Of a stretch of DNA of 64,000 nt, positions 10,593-22,310 are shown piece by piece. Positions within the stretch are counted from its first letter, which is position 1. The number at the start of each line of letters is the position of its first letter. The notes below the pieces were generated by a model. It was not told the origin of the DNA. It searched no databases and saw only the letters and a program-made list of their open reading frames with translations. This DNA comes from Sorghum bicolor (taxonomy: Eukaryota; Streptophyta; Magnoliopsida; Poales; Poaceae), in NCBI RefSeq assembly GCF_000003195.3, contig NC_012873.2, positions 43,580,061-43,644,060 on the forward strand. The letters are read 5' to 3'. The translations under genes were made by a program, and so were the position numbers.

Positions 10593-10686
10593 CTAGGAAT
10601 GAAGAAGCATACAAAAAGAATTTAGCAAAAGTAAATATGAGCATCCAAATGGATGAGTCTAAAATATAAGAAATAATTGCACTTAC

Positions 10687-13385
10687 AGCGTCAAGCAGCG
10701 AAGAATGGACATTTCCAATCCATCTAGTGTGAAGAGGTCAAAGATATCTTCAAATCCCACAGGGAAGGCCAGAGTTTTTGAATCATGCAAAAAATACTCG
10801 CTCCTGACCATAGCAAAAAACGGGTTGCTCCTGTTCTGTGCACATGCATTCATGTAGTGAGCATGAAGAGCAACACATCCAGGCCCTGCCTTATCAAGTT
10901 CTGTTGTTGATAGCATTGGTTGTCCTAATATAAAGTCAGGGTTGCTCTGAAACCAAACAGGAGCGTGTCCAGACGATTTGGTGTGTTATGCCACCTGCTG
11001 CTTCTGAACCACCTTCTTAACCCCATGTTGCTTCTGCTTGTCAACCGCCTTCTGAACCAGTTTGGTGTCACCATTGGCTGTTTTAGAGGGTCGCCCCTGT
11101 TGCTTTTCCTTGTCAACCACCTTCTGAACCAGTTTAGTGTCACCCTTGGCTGTTTTAGGGGTTTACCGAGGTGCAGTTGGAGGCTTTGAGTTTGTGAGCT
11201 CACTTCCTTTGTTGCCTACCACAGGCTCCATGGAAGCATTTCCTACAGTAGAGTCATTCGCTCTCTCATTTGATGAGGGTGAAATTTTGGGTTCCACAAG
11301 GACGTTTAGATTGCTTTTGGCTGACCCAGGTGTTGGAGGTTTTGCTGAGATAGAAGAGAACTATGGTGATACAACAACCCATTCTCTCTTCCACTGGATC
11401 CTTTTGTACATAGCGTCTCCAAGAGTTCTTGCATCCTTGCTTTGGCACCGAAGCAGCACATGGCCCTCATGTCCCAGACATACAAAATCAATATGTACAA
11501 TGACATATCCCTCCTCTACTGGAACTGAATATAGATTAGAACTGTTTGGATATACCCGACCCGTTGCTACCTCCACTTGATAACCTTCACGGTTGATGAA
11601 TACCAGTGTACAGGGTAAATCCATAACTTCTTGTTCTAATCTAGGGGGTAGCGGAGGTGCACCAGTTAGAGGCTTTGTGTTTTTAAGCTTCTTTTGCTTG
11701 TTGCCTACCACATACGGCACGGAAGTACAGATTTGTGCAGTAGAGTCGACATTCACTTCCTCATATAGTGACGGTGAAACTTTGTGTTCCACAAGGACAC
11801 TACTGCTTTTGGTAGGCCCGGGTGTTGGATGCTTTGCTAAAATGGAAGAGAATGCCCGTTGTGATACCACAACACATTCCCTCCTGCACTGGATCCTTTT
11901 GTACAGAGCGTCTCCAAGAGTTCTTATCTCATTGCTTGGGCGCGGAAGCAGCACATGTCCCTCATGTTCCGAATCTACAGAATCAATATGTACAACGACA
12001 TATCCCTTTGCTACTGGAACTGAACATAGCAGAAAATTGTTTGGAAATACCCGACCAGTTGCTACCTCCACCTGATAACCTTCACGGTTGATGATTACCA
12101 ATGTATAGGGTGACTGCCAAACTTCTTGTCCTGAAATTCCAACAGTTCTGTCCAACTCTACATCGAATACTGCATCTGAGGCTGAGGCCGAGCTGCTGTT
12201 CTTACCACCTGAAGAGGAAGGGGTGTTGGAAAGCAAGCTCAAATTCACTCCCGTTGCACGTAGCCTGGCCATGATATCATTTGTGACCTTCTCAGTAATC
12301 TTCTCGGTAACCTTCTCGGTAATTTCATGTGCCACTTGTTCTTTAATGGCTTCCACATCCACATCATTTGAACGCTTCCTCTTTCTGTACATGCCGACGC
12401 AAAGCGGCCAAAACTGCCAACCAATGGAACTAGATAGACCACGAATGCACCCTGTTTGTTCTGGTCGTCCCAAGGCCTGTGTGAGCACATCTTTATCCCT
12501 AACCAAAATGGCCCCTGAAGACTCAATTTCGGCTTGCTTATTTACAATTTCCTGAGAAAGATTTTCAGCTTCCTTAGTCTCCCAAACAATCACAGCTCCA
12601 CCTTCTGATAAAACCAATCTACCACGTGCACGCATGAAATTCCTAGAGCGGCCAGGAAATTGGTCCCAAGGATTAGCGATGCCTGCATCGGCTAAATTCC
12701 TGTCCTCTTGATCCCACTGTGCCAATTTCCCAGCATACCCTCTTGTCCCAAGGTGGTGGTCATGCTTGTTCCTCTCCCGGAGCTTCTTGAATCTCATACT
12801 TATTTTCTTTGCAGGTTCGCCTTGCTTTATTGTCACAAAATCATCCCAAACTTCTGGCTTAATGTATGTGTGCTTCAACGTGGCATCCAACCCTTTGCTG
12901 ACATAACAGCGTACTAGGTGGCTTTTGTGGGTTCTCCAACATTTGGCAACCATCTGCATCATCGTTTTACAAGCAATTTCCTTTAACTCTTCTGCAAACT
13001 CCAACCTAGGATGGACACAACCTTCAAATAAACTCATCTTATCTTCATGACTTAGGTCACTAAATGATGACATGACCAAGGATATCCTTTGTCTAGCAAT
13101 CAGACCAGCAAGCCTCTTCATTCTTGCTTGGGCATCATCCTCTTTGGGCATCCCAACCTCCGTGAGCTCCGTGACAATTATCTTGTCTTCTGGCCACTTT
13201 GTGATTGTCCTCTTTCTCCAAGGGCGTCGCTGAGGTTGAGATGCATGCACCTCTGCATAAGCATCTCCCTCCTCCTGTGCAGAGTCATCACTATGTGGGT
13301 CATCTGTATTAGCATCTCTCTCTTCCTCCTCTTGAGTATTGTCCGTTTCGACGTCACTTGATGATAAATATTCCTCATCAGAGTG
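10687..13385 (-). pseudogene. Exon 2: Transposase_24-like region and two tandem repeat domains
   Basis: The frame is open from an acidic start (HSDEEYLSSSDVETD) for about 675 codons, then continues past three stops to the donor at 10686. Residues about 75-320 contain the WDDFV ... KKISMRFKKLRERNKHDH ... GYAGKLAQW pattern typical of plant Transposase_24 proteins. Two copies of an approximately 100-residue unit follow, each with INREGYQVEVATGRV, GY(V/I)VVHID and LGDA(L/M)YKRIQ (near 12110-11830 and 11620-11350). They resemble the domain called DUF8039 in plant TE proteins. A short repeat (GDTKLVQKxVDKxKQ) follows. The copies share their coding frame, and the second carries the TAG exactly where the first reads Arg-Ala. 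Confidence 0.7.
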
Positions 13386-13782
13386 CTATAAAACAAATTA
13401 TAGTTAAGGGTCTTATTGACCATGATATAGCTTTGACATCTAACCAGAAGTAGTGTATAACAAACTAAAGCTTACCATTCAAAGGATCTGTACTTAGTCA
13501 ATATCTACAACTTAGAAGACCCAACAACTAACAGCAATGACCAGCAGCCTTTTTTCTTTCTCAGAATCCTGGAAACAACGAGTAAAAGAAGTAACTTAAT
13601 ACTACAACAGTGGTAGTATTTGATAAAAGGGTATAACTTGTCCAGGTATCTTTGTGTGCAAATAAACAGTTTGTGCCAAGATCTACAATATAATTTTTCT
13701 AGGCTGACCAATATAAGCAGACAGGCTACAAAAACTGACAAAAAATTTATATAAAACAGTTAATACTTACTGGTTCATCCAT

Positions 13783-14399
13783 TGCCTCACCAAAGTTATA
13801 AATTATAGCTCAGCTGTTTTAAACCAGGAACATTTCAATCAAAGGAAACTGAAATAAATTTGATAACATGTTAGAATTCATTGTACAGCAACTTGGACAT
13901 GGTTTTTGCAAACTCTGAAAGAAGACCTTGGTATTGAGAACACGTGGACTGTGACAACTCATAAACAAAAGGTGAAGGATTCTCTTTTACTTATTGTATT
14001 CTAATACTTTCTTGAAGTGAAAATTAATTTTGGTTGTGACTTGGTGTGTAGGTTGGGTATTTCCCTATATCTGAAAATACTAATGGAATAATTCATGTTT
14101 CCTACTTCGTATTTTATAGGGGTTTTGGTGTCCTATGTGTCACGTTACTTTTGGTAATATTTGTGCCTTAAAACATCTGCAGAAAAATATGAATATGTAC
14201 AGTAATAAACTTAAATCCCTTGTTATGTCAAGTTAAACAGGATCAATCTTCACTAACTGATGTTGAAACTCCAAGAATTTTTTGCTTCTAGCTTAGCCAT
14301 CCATTTTGTAATTATCTTGGTGGTCCAACTTCTCTTGCAACATGATTGCTCCCCATTCTCCCATGTGGTGTCAGTGTCACCTCACCATCCTTAGCCTGC
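13783..14399. other. Upstream region of the Ulp1-like pseudogene, no clear feature
   Basis: AT-rich DNA before the ATG at 13782. No convincing TATA box, exon or transposon end could be fixed here. Confidence 0.4.
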
Positions 14400-15059
14400 T
14401 ATCAGCTTCTGCAGCTAAACAACTAGTGTTGCTACCACTCTCCAGTAAACTCCAGGTGCAGCCAGCAAGGGTGTATCCCTGGACAAGGATTTTACTCTTT
14501 CAACATTCCTGAAGCCAAAGCCAAGGAGGCTGCAGCTACAGGTTTGCTGACTATTCTTGAAGGTGAAGCTTCTGAGGAAAGAGTGGATAAAGAGTTGAGA
14601 CACTTGGTGAGGCCAGACTGGGATTTCAAAGTTAGGAAGTTGGATCATCAAGAGTATCTCACAGTTTTCCCAGATAAGAACACTCTGGAGACATTCAGGC
14701 TTCGAGATGTCCCTTTTTGGGCTGAAAGGGTGCATCTCCAAATCCTGAATCTTCATCGCCTCTACAGTCTGGCTTAAGATTCACAAAATTCCTGATATTG
14801 CCAGAGATATTGAATCGGTGAAGGAGATAACTAGTCTGGTAGCAGAACCTCTTGTGGTGGACGGACCAGGATCCCGTGCAATAGCTACTACTACTGCAAG
14901 ATAAGCAGTAGCAACATCTCAGCCCTCCAAAGATCCATCAATGGCTAGAACAAAAGCTCCTTTTCTCTCTTATTTTTTTCTCCTCCATGTGCCATCTTTT
15001 GTGAAACGAATTCGGCCATGTGCTATCGGTCTCCGTTTTTTGGAGGGAAAGAGCAGTAA

Positions 15060-15346
15060 GAGCAACTCCAAGAGAAGAACTATCCATGCTATGTATTCTA
15101 TATTTGGCTATTTTATGAGAGAAAAGAGAGTCCAATAGCTATTGTATTTGGTTTGCTAAAATAGCAAGTCATCTATTCCGGAGTTCTCGCATGGTAAATA
15201 TAGCTTGCATGTTTCGCTAGCCATATGATTTGCCGTATTAGAAAGACTGTTTTGAGATTTTTGATTTTTGCATGATTTTCTATTTTAGAGGTTGGCTAAA
15301 TCTCGAATTTAGCCATCTATTTTTATCAACTCTCTTGGAGTTGCTC
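15060..15346. mobile_element. Tourist-like MITE copy 1 (GAGCAACTCCAAGAG ends), TSD TAA
   Basis: The ends GAGCAACTCCAAGAG and CTCTTGGAGTTGCTC are inverted repeats flanked by TAA (15057-15059, 15347-15349). It is a 287-base element nested inside the Mutator-like element. A related copy in opposite orientation lies at 42528-42815. Confidence 0.92.
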
Positions 15347-15884
15347 TAAGTTCACGCTATTTTTTGAGTCAACGACAGTGCCAAACTGAAGTATGAAAAC
15401 TGTACTTCTACCACCATGTACGGAGCATATACATTGAAAAATACAAAAATATACCTAGAACCACTAAATCTCAAAATAATTTCGATCCATTCAAATAATT
15501 TCTCAACGTATATGCTTAAGTGAAAATAATTTTTTTTCCCATGTAATTTTACGTAAAGTCGTTTTCTAGCCGAACATTTTTTGAAAAATCATCCAACTAG
15601 TACGACTTCGTACTACTAGAATACTAGCAAATATACTTGTGCATCCGAAGAACACACAACCACCTTCTTGGAAGAATGCGAGGCGCAGACTGCTTTGCAT
15701 TTGAGCGATGGCGCTGCACGTGAGATTGGAGTTGCAACGACACTGCACATGAGACAAAAAAATGGCGGTGTTGCATGCGGGACAAGAGTAGCGGTGATGT
15801 AGCGCGTGGGATGGTACGCAGGACAGAAGCAACGATGTAGGATGCGATGCAGCGACACCAGAAGACGAACGCTTTTTTATCATA

Positions 15885-16075
15885 GTGACTCGTTTGTATT
15901 TGATAAATATTGTTTAATCATAGACTAACTAGGCTTAAAAAATTCGTCTCATAAATTACAAGTAAACTATGTAATTAGTTATTTTTTATCTATATTTAAT
16001 GTTTCATATATGTGCCATAAGATTCGATGTGATGAGAAATCTTGCAAAATTTTTAGAAAGTAAACGAGGCCTGGG
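15885..16075. repeat. Fragment of an abundant grass MITE (AACTAAACAAGGCC type)
   Basis: It carries the internal signature TTTGATAAATATTGT...AACTAGGCTTAAAAAATTCGTCTC...AATTAGTTATTTTTTATCT and ends in AACGAGGCC. The same family recurs at 60246-62095. It lies inside the Mutator-like element. Confidence 0.7.
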
Positions 16076-17662
16076 TGGGCTGAAAGGTTGGGTCAAATTG
16101 AAAGAAAAAATAGAATGGTGATTTTGGTTCTTTAATATTATTTTTTTTTATTTAGTGGTTCCATATATATTTTTTATATTTTTAATATATATGTTGTATA
16201 ATGGTATATTTTTGTAATTTTCATTCTTGAGTTAGGCACTGTTGGTGACTCACAAACATAGCACCAACTCATTTACTGCTCCTTTACTCTAAAACGAGAG
16301 ACCGATAGCACATGCAGGAGAAAGAAAAAAATGATAGAAAAAAGGGGCTTTCATCCTTGCCATAGATGGTTCCATGGAGGGCTGAGATATGCTACTGCTT
16401 ATCTTGAAGTAGTAGTAGCTACTGCACCGGATCCTGGTCCGTGGTGGACGAGCTGAGTCTCATCAGAGCTGAACCTGTGTGTGTGAAAGCAAGGTGTAGG
16501 AATCCTTCCACCATCCAAGGTTCAATTGAAGTGTTCTTTAATGGTGTTGGGGTAATGGTACAGATTTGAGGTGGAAGAACCCAGTGGGGGCTACAAAAAA
16601 GGAAAGGGAGGTCCTCCTCCACCAGAAGGATAAGCCCGATGATTCACAGAATAGAGACCCTGACACCAATCAGGCAATCATAAAGGAGATAAAGGTAAAA
16701 GAAGTATGAACAAAATTGATAGGAAAGGCAGGTTAGATGGGGAGATGGATGTCAACCATGATGAATCCATGGAAGATTGTGTGCAGATAGTTGGGGTTAC
16801 TGATAGCTCTAAACAAATGAGACCTGTCATAGTTTCTCCCTTGGCGGATTTTCATCCTAAGATAGGGCTCATTGACATGGAATCTAAATCTCCTAAGGAG
16901 GCAAATGCAGTAGGTAAGTCAGTTGAAAATCTACAAACTGATCGACAGATACTGGGTATGGATCCATCTTTATCGCTTGCTGAAGATCAAGTCATACTTG
17001 ATGGATAAAGGCAAGTGGCCCAAGCTAATTTAATGTTGGTTGATGAGCTCCAAGAATCTGAACCGATGGCAAAGGGAAGGAATCAGGGTCTGGAATGCTT
17101 AGTAAAGAGATGCACTTGGATAAATCACCTAACCATGCTGCGAACCAGCAAAGGAGTGTGATGAGGATATGATGGACAATATGTCAGGCCAAAGCAAAAA
17201 CTCAGATGCTGAGGAGTTGGGCCAAGGGTGGCAAGCTTCCAAAAGTAGAAGGCAAAAAGATAGAAGAGTAAAAGACAGAAGAAGACTCAGATCATGGTGC
17301 CCTCAAGAACAAGCAGCAGGATCCCTAGGGATGGAATCCCTATTGCTGAGAAGGCTGCAATGAGAGCTTCTGCAAGGGATAATCCATCAGGTACATCTAC
17401 CCATAATCCTTTACTGTTCTAAACAACACTCCTGATGATAGGGTTATTTCTGTTATTGGTGATCTTTAATGAGATCATTAACCCTGATGAACTACTAGAT
17501 GTTTTTAAGCTAGAAGAATTAGCTAGAATAGAGGGAAAGTCAGGTACCTGCAGCGTTGAACTTGGAGTAGTGGAAGCGGCAGTGGCGCTAGCGCTGGCGG
17601 TGGTCCTAGCAGCGGCAATTAATCCTATGCCCGCGTAGCGGCGAGCTTAGAGTGGTGGCGGG

Positions 17663-18517
17663 TGTTGACGGTCCTTAAGTATCAAATTTAATCATCAAAT
17701 AAACAAGGAAAAGGATCCAAATGAAATCAACATCCAGACTTAGGGTTTTATCTGACAGAATTCCACGAGTTTTGGTGTTTGTCTATTTCTGCAGGGGGTT
17801 ATTAGGAAATACGGAAGAAAGGCCCACACGTCGGGATTACATAGAGATATCAACGTGCCGCGCAATTATCTTACATCTAGAAGACTCCAGAAGCCACGAG
17901 AACGAAGCGGAGGCGAAACGAGGCCTGGCCCAGGGTGCCCGCCCAGGAGACCAGGGCGCCCGCCCACCTCTAGAGTCCAATCAGGATTCTCTTTCGGGAT
18001 CAAGCTCCACCGACCTAAAGGATCAAGGATAATCGTTCAATCAATGTCGGTTTGATCCAACGGCCCATATTCACTTGAAGGGACTATAAAACCAGACCCC
18101 TAGCCCCTAGAGGAGAGAGCCTCTCAACCCTAATTCATTATTCTTCAAGGGAGAAGAAGCCTCTGATCAAGCCTAGAGCCACCACATCAATTAGACATCT
18201 AGATTTGCATAGCTACATAGGATTAGAACTAGAAGGAGTCAATCTTCGATTGGTTTCCGGATCTGTCAGGAGGATTCTTGGTAATGCTCTAATTGTTCTT
18301 CTAATTGTTCATCTTGTTCTTCAATATTATGAATATGACTTTGTTCTACTTCAATATATTGCTTATGACTTTGCTCTACTTGTTTATATTCAAGATTATA
18401 TTGTTCTTAGTCTATCATAGTTATATACATGGCTTAGTTAGATTGGATTTATATACATGTTTAGGATCGTATAGCGTTTATCCATCGGATCTATGGGTAT
18501 GATAGATATTGTGTAGG
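17663..18517 (+). repeat. 5' LTR of element A, first part (TATA near 18083)
   Basis: Contains the TATA element ACTATAAAACC near 18083-18092 and the GGGCGCCCGCCC box. It is interrupted after 18517 by element B and continues at 27512. The ORFs that begin RVLVFVYFCRG inside every LTR copy are by-products of sequence conservation, not genes. Confidence 0.93.
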
Positions 18518-19748
18518 TGTTGACGGTCCTTAATGCTCACATTTAACCATCAATTAATCATGGAAAAGGATCCAAATGCAACCAACACCTAGACTTAGGG
18601 TTTTATCTGACAGAATTCCATGAGTTTTGGTGTTTGTCTATTTCTGCAGGGGATTATCAGGAAATACGGAGGAAAGACCCACACGTCGGGTTACATAGAG
18701 ATATTAACGTGCCGCGCAATTTTCTATCATCTAGAAGACTCCAGAAGCCACGGGAACAAAGCGGAAGCCGAGAGGCCTCATGGACAGGGCGCCCGCCCTA
18801 GTCCTGAGGGCACCCGCCCACCTTTTTCCACCAAACAGAGTCCAATTCGGGGACAACACTCCACCGACCTAATGGACCAAGGAAAACCGTGCGATTAATG
18901 TTGGTTTGATCCGACGGCCCAGATTCATCTGAAAAGACTATATAAGCAAGGCCCTCTGGCCCCTGGAGATCATACCTCTTCTACAAAATCAAAGCTAGGG
19001 TTTCAATTCTTCATCCAAGTAGAGAGGATCCCTCTAGTTCATCTAGTTCTAGTTCCTCTAGTTCTAGTTCTAGTTAGTTCTAGTTATAATCTAGAAAATA
19101 GGGAGAGAGAAGAGGAGAGCGGAGGAGGAGCCGGATCTGTCGGATCTTCCTCAACATTGTACTTTTGCAGCAACTGGTTCGTTCTTCATCGTTCTCTAGG
19201 TTCTTCAATTCATAATTCCTGAGTTCTTTAATTACTTTTATTTACATTCAAGTTATTTATTGGATTCCCGCTTGCATCAAGTGCTCTAATCTTTGCAACA
19301 TTAGAGTAGTAATTAATAGATTAGACGTGGTGTTTAGTCTTGCAATTACCTGGAATTTCACCCAATCCTGCGGATTGTTGTGGTAGCCTTAGGGTAGTGA
19401 CAGCCCTAACGGTCGACGTATTCCACCTCGTTCGGATCGGTCTTTGTAGGACCGTAGTCAGAGCTTCCTAGCCCCCTTCTCATCTCTTTCTGTGGTTAGT
19501 GTTCTGATGTCCCGAAATAGATAATCTTGAAGTAATTCTTGATTCTTAGATCAATTAGAGAACTCTCAGAAAACTTCCTCTCTTCCCACCAAAAATAATT
19601 ATATAGTTATCCTTGGGCAATCTTGATTCTTAATTAGTACACTCACGTTCCCTGTGGAAAATCGATACTCTGGAATACTCCCGGGTGAAAGCTACATCGG
19701 TATCCGTGCGCTTGCGGATTTTTCTGTTTGCGTTTAAAATACCCAACA
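18518..19748 (+). repeat. 5' LTR of element B
   Basis: TGTTGACGG...ACCCAACA, with TATATAAG near 18939-18946. It is related to the A-family LTR in its first half. Its second half (GGTTCTTCAATTC onwards) differs from A's, so A and B are separate subfamilies. A short CTAGTTCTAGTTC repeat lies near 19030-19085. Confidence 0.95.
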
Positions 19749-19755
19749 AGCTTTC

Positions 19756-19773
19756 TAGCGCCGTTGCCGGGGA
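19756..19773 (+). promoter_or_regulatory. Primer binding site of element B (tRNA-Asp type, one mismatch)
   Basis: TAGCGCCGTTGCCGGGGA begins eight bases after the LTR end. It complements the 3' end of plant tRNA-Asp(GTC) with one G-to-A change. Confidence 0.85.
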
Positions 19774-21409
19774 ACGGTAGCTGTGCTAGTTTCGAACCAA
19801 GTCGTCCGTGTATCCTTTTTCTTTTCCTCTTTTACCACACTCACCTTATCATTTTCACCATACCACATGGATTTCACTCTAAGCATTAATGAGCATGGAA
19901 TTTATTTCATAGCCACTTCATTTACTCCATGCTCATATGCAACATCTTCACAATCCATTGGTCTCTCCAACATCACCATATTCGAGATCTTCAACCCCCA
20001 CTTCCTTTCTATTTATAAAAACTTTAAAAGGGTGGTTGTCGATGCATATGTCTATAATAAATTTTGCAGATCTCGTTGAGTTGATCTTGATATAGGTCAG
20101 CGTTGGAGGGGAAACCACTTCGCTGACATAAATTAATGGTTTCCCCAAGGACAAGCTTAGTGTCCTAAAACAAGCACTGATGAGATCATAATATGAGCTT
20201 CTAATTATTTGAACATTACCTTGTGTATTGAGCATATAAGGATAATTGTAAAAAAATTCCTTCGGGTATTCTTGTCACTAACCTTTTCAGGATTGGAGCA
20301 AGAAGATCGGATGAATGACAAGCACAAGGTATGTCCAACCAATCATCATACAACATTGAATTAAATTCATCCAAACTTGAATTTTGCAAAATTCAAGCTT
20401 GGGGGAGTACTTTACATAAAAACATCCTTTGCCATGTTGCTATGTTGGTTGTCCCTACCCTTAAGACATGCCCAATTTGTTAAATACTAATCACACTACT
20501 TCATCTCCACTTGAGTAGATCTCTATAAATGCTCTCATGCTACCTTTATTTGCTTTAGTATATGTCTAGGTTTGGAGTAGTTTCATTTATCTCTTAATTA
20601 AGCATGGTGCTTAGTTTAGGGCTGTTGATCTTACTTCCAAGGGAGTTTAAATTAAGCATGATGCTTAGGTTAAAATGCCCTCCTAAATCAAATTAGACAT
20701 GGTGTCTAGGTTGATCTTTGAGCCGATAGTATGCTATAGTAGACATTAGATATTTTGTTGGACTAACCCCTGCAGGAAAACATTCAATATCGACCTGAGA
20801 AGTCCTGAGATAAACTCACATTGGAGACAAAGAGAGAGGCACATGAAGTTTAACAATTTACACAAGGAAGACATAGCTCACAAAAGATGATCCATGGAGA
20901 GTGCCACAAACACGGTGCATAACCACTAAGAAAGGAAAGCTTCCACAAGGTGATACTGTACCATCACTCTTCTAGTAAGGTAACATCTTAAGGTACTTGA
21001 CTATCACTTTTATAAGCTTCTCCTTGGTTCTTCCGTTCACATGAATAAAAGAGACAAACATGTATGATTTATAACAATAGATTAACCAACCCAATCGATT
21101 CAATATGTTTAGTCCTTCCACCTTTGTGATCCCATACTCCTAATATGAGCTAAAATGTTGCACATGCAATCTTTGGAAGATATATAAAAAAAGATAAGTA
21201 TAGATAGATTATCTTTCTATTAGGTTGAGCAATCTGATCTGACAAATGTTTTAAATGCTACACTCATGATCTTATTATCCATAAACTTTGTCTTGCTCAC
21301 TATGCTTAAAGTTAGAGAAGAAAAAAAATATATACACTTTTGGTTCTGTTGGTGTTTTCCACCAATAGAGCCCATCCACTTGATCTCTGTCTTGTCTCTA
21401 TGAGCAGGT
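19774..21409 (+). other. Element B 5' internal region, non-coding
   Basis: Where A has gag, B has AT-rich sequence with no long ORF. A 98-codon ORF at 19783-20079 has no recognisable motif. A polypurine-like CAAGCTTGGGGGAG lies near 20395, and a TTAAGCATGGTGCTTAG/TTAAGCATGATGCTTAG direct repeat near 20595-20670. Confidence 0.6.
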
Positions 21410-22290
21410 ACACTTCGAGCAGCATATGAAGGAGTTTTACAACTCCCAGACTCCACCAAGTGAAGAACCTAGATCTATGAGCACAAACAGAGTGGAGATA
21501 CTGGACACTCAGGCAATCACTGCCCTGAGATACTTGAGGACGTAACTACTAGAGTAACCCCGTTGTGGAAGTAATTACTGACCTTCTGCTGGTCAAGAGA
21601 GACAACCCAGGACGCCCCGTCATCCCGATCTCCATCGGCATGGTGGACTTCCTAGAAGCACTCTACGACTTTGGCTCCAGCGTCAACATTATGCCCAGGG
21701 GAATATTGAAGAACCTCTTCGTCCGAGTTGGTACCTTGTACGCCCCAACAGACTTCGTGGTGATAGAGACTGGTATTGATGAGAGGGCACCCATCATCCA
21801 AGGGAGGTCATTCGTGAACACCTCAAGAGCTGTCATCTAAGCTAGTGCTGCCAAGATCAGTTTCTACATCAAGGGAAGGAAGGAGACTTTCCTTCAAGAA
21901 CAAGACTACATAAGTCTCAGAGCAATCCCAACATGAACCAAGGAAGAGGACCAACAGGAGGAACAGGAACAAGCAAATGTGGACCGAGTCAGCTAAGATG
22001 GTCACTGCAGTTTAAGGAGGTCAAGATCATCGACTTAAGTCACCGTTCCTGACCAAAAAGGATGACCCAGCTCCAGATGGCCGATCAGACATTCCGAAAG
22101 GTTGAAGATTATTGATATGGGAGAAGACGAGTACAATCCACCCATCACCATTGGAAGACTGTTCCTCAGCACCGTTAAAGCAATCATCTACATTGGAACC
22201 GGCGGAGTCCACATGCACTTCCCCTCTGACAAGGTACGCCGCTATTTTATCGACCCTAACTATATAGTTGAAGACTCTAAGCAGGTCAGG
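21410..22290 (+). pseudogene. Element B: remnants of gag zinc knuckle and two protease-like domains
   Basis: Near 21500 the sequence parallels A's zinc knuckle but its cysteines are lost. At 21565-21840 the frame reads IPISIGMVDFLEALYDFGSS and on to APIIQGRSFVNTS, matching A's first retropepsin-like domain, with an internal deletion between the MPR and ILKNL segments. The second domain survives as pieces at 22060-22290. At 22280-22283 B reads AAG CAG where A has AAG TAG (30880-30885), showing the ancestral codon was Gln. Confidence 0.8.
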
Positions 22291-22310
22291 GCAAGAAGAA
22301 GACGACGCAA

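Larger units (their letters stand above)
4511..13782 (-). pseudogene. TE-derived gene: Transposase_24-like region + repeated domain + Ulp1 protease, six exons, three in-frame stops
   Basis: Coding exons on the minus strand are 13782-13771 (MDEP), 13385-10687, 10592-10311, 10215-10140, 10051-9959 and 4636-4511. Each intron begins GT and ends AG. Phases match at every junction, giving 3288 nt (1096 codons with the TAA at 4511-4513). The protein would have an acidic N-terminus, a region like plant Transposase_24 (Ptta/En/Spm), two copies of a repeated domain, a Lys/Gln-rich linker and a C-terminal Ulp1/C48 cysteine protease. The phase-consistent model argues for a real gene. Three in-frame stops in exon 2 (TAG 11361-11363, TAA 11163-11165, TAA 10986-10988), with no frameshift, argue that it is now dead. 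The last intron has swollen to about 5.3 kb with transposons. It probably belonged to a CACTA element. Confidence 0.75.
14863..16440. mobile_element. Mutator-like element, about 70-bp TIRs, 9-bp TSD GTGGTGGAC
   Basis: The termini are GGACCAGGATCC at the left and GGATCCTGGTCC at the right. The inverted repeat continues inward for about 70 bases (14863-14932 against 16371-16440). The flanks 14854-14862 and 16441-16449 are both GTGGTGGAC, the 9-bp duplication typical of Mutator-like elements. It interrupts the LINE ORF1-like frame at a Val-Val-Asp codon string, and removing it with one duplication restores continuity. The interior holds a Tourist-like MITE, a second MITE fragment and no transposase, so it is non-autonomous. 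Confidence 0.92.
14440..17640 (+). pseudogene. LINE ORF1-like (DUF4283-type) coding region, split by a Mutator-like element
   Basis: Plus strand. The left part, to 14862, encodes KLDHQEYLTVFPDKNTLETF and KIHKIPDIARDIESV, typical of the nucleic-acid-binding ORF1 (DUF4283) that precedes ORF2 in plant L1 LINEs. The frame stops at the insertion and resumes after it (16450) with ELSLIRAEPVCVKARCRNP...IEVFFNG. A Lys/Arg-rich tail follows (near 17225-17300), and RDGIPIAEKAAMRASARDN in another frame (near 17325), which resembles the end of ORF1 before the ORF2 start. Several stops and frameshifts show decay. Element A later inserted just downstream at 17663. Confidence 0.6.

Noticed and set aside
11593..12555. 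Plus-strand ORFs of 110-160 codons
   Set aside because: They are antisense shadows of the repeated-domain exon of the Ulp1-like pseudogene.
15566..15883. 105-codon minus-strand ORF inside the Mutator-like element
   Set aside because: Cys/Ser-rich with no family motif and no splice context; not supported as a captured gene.
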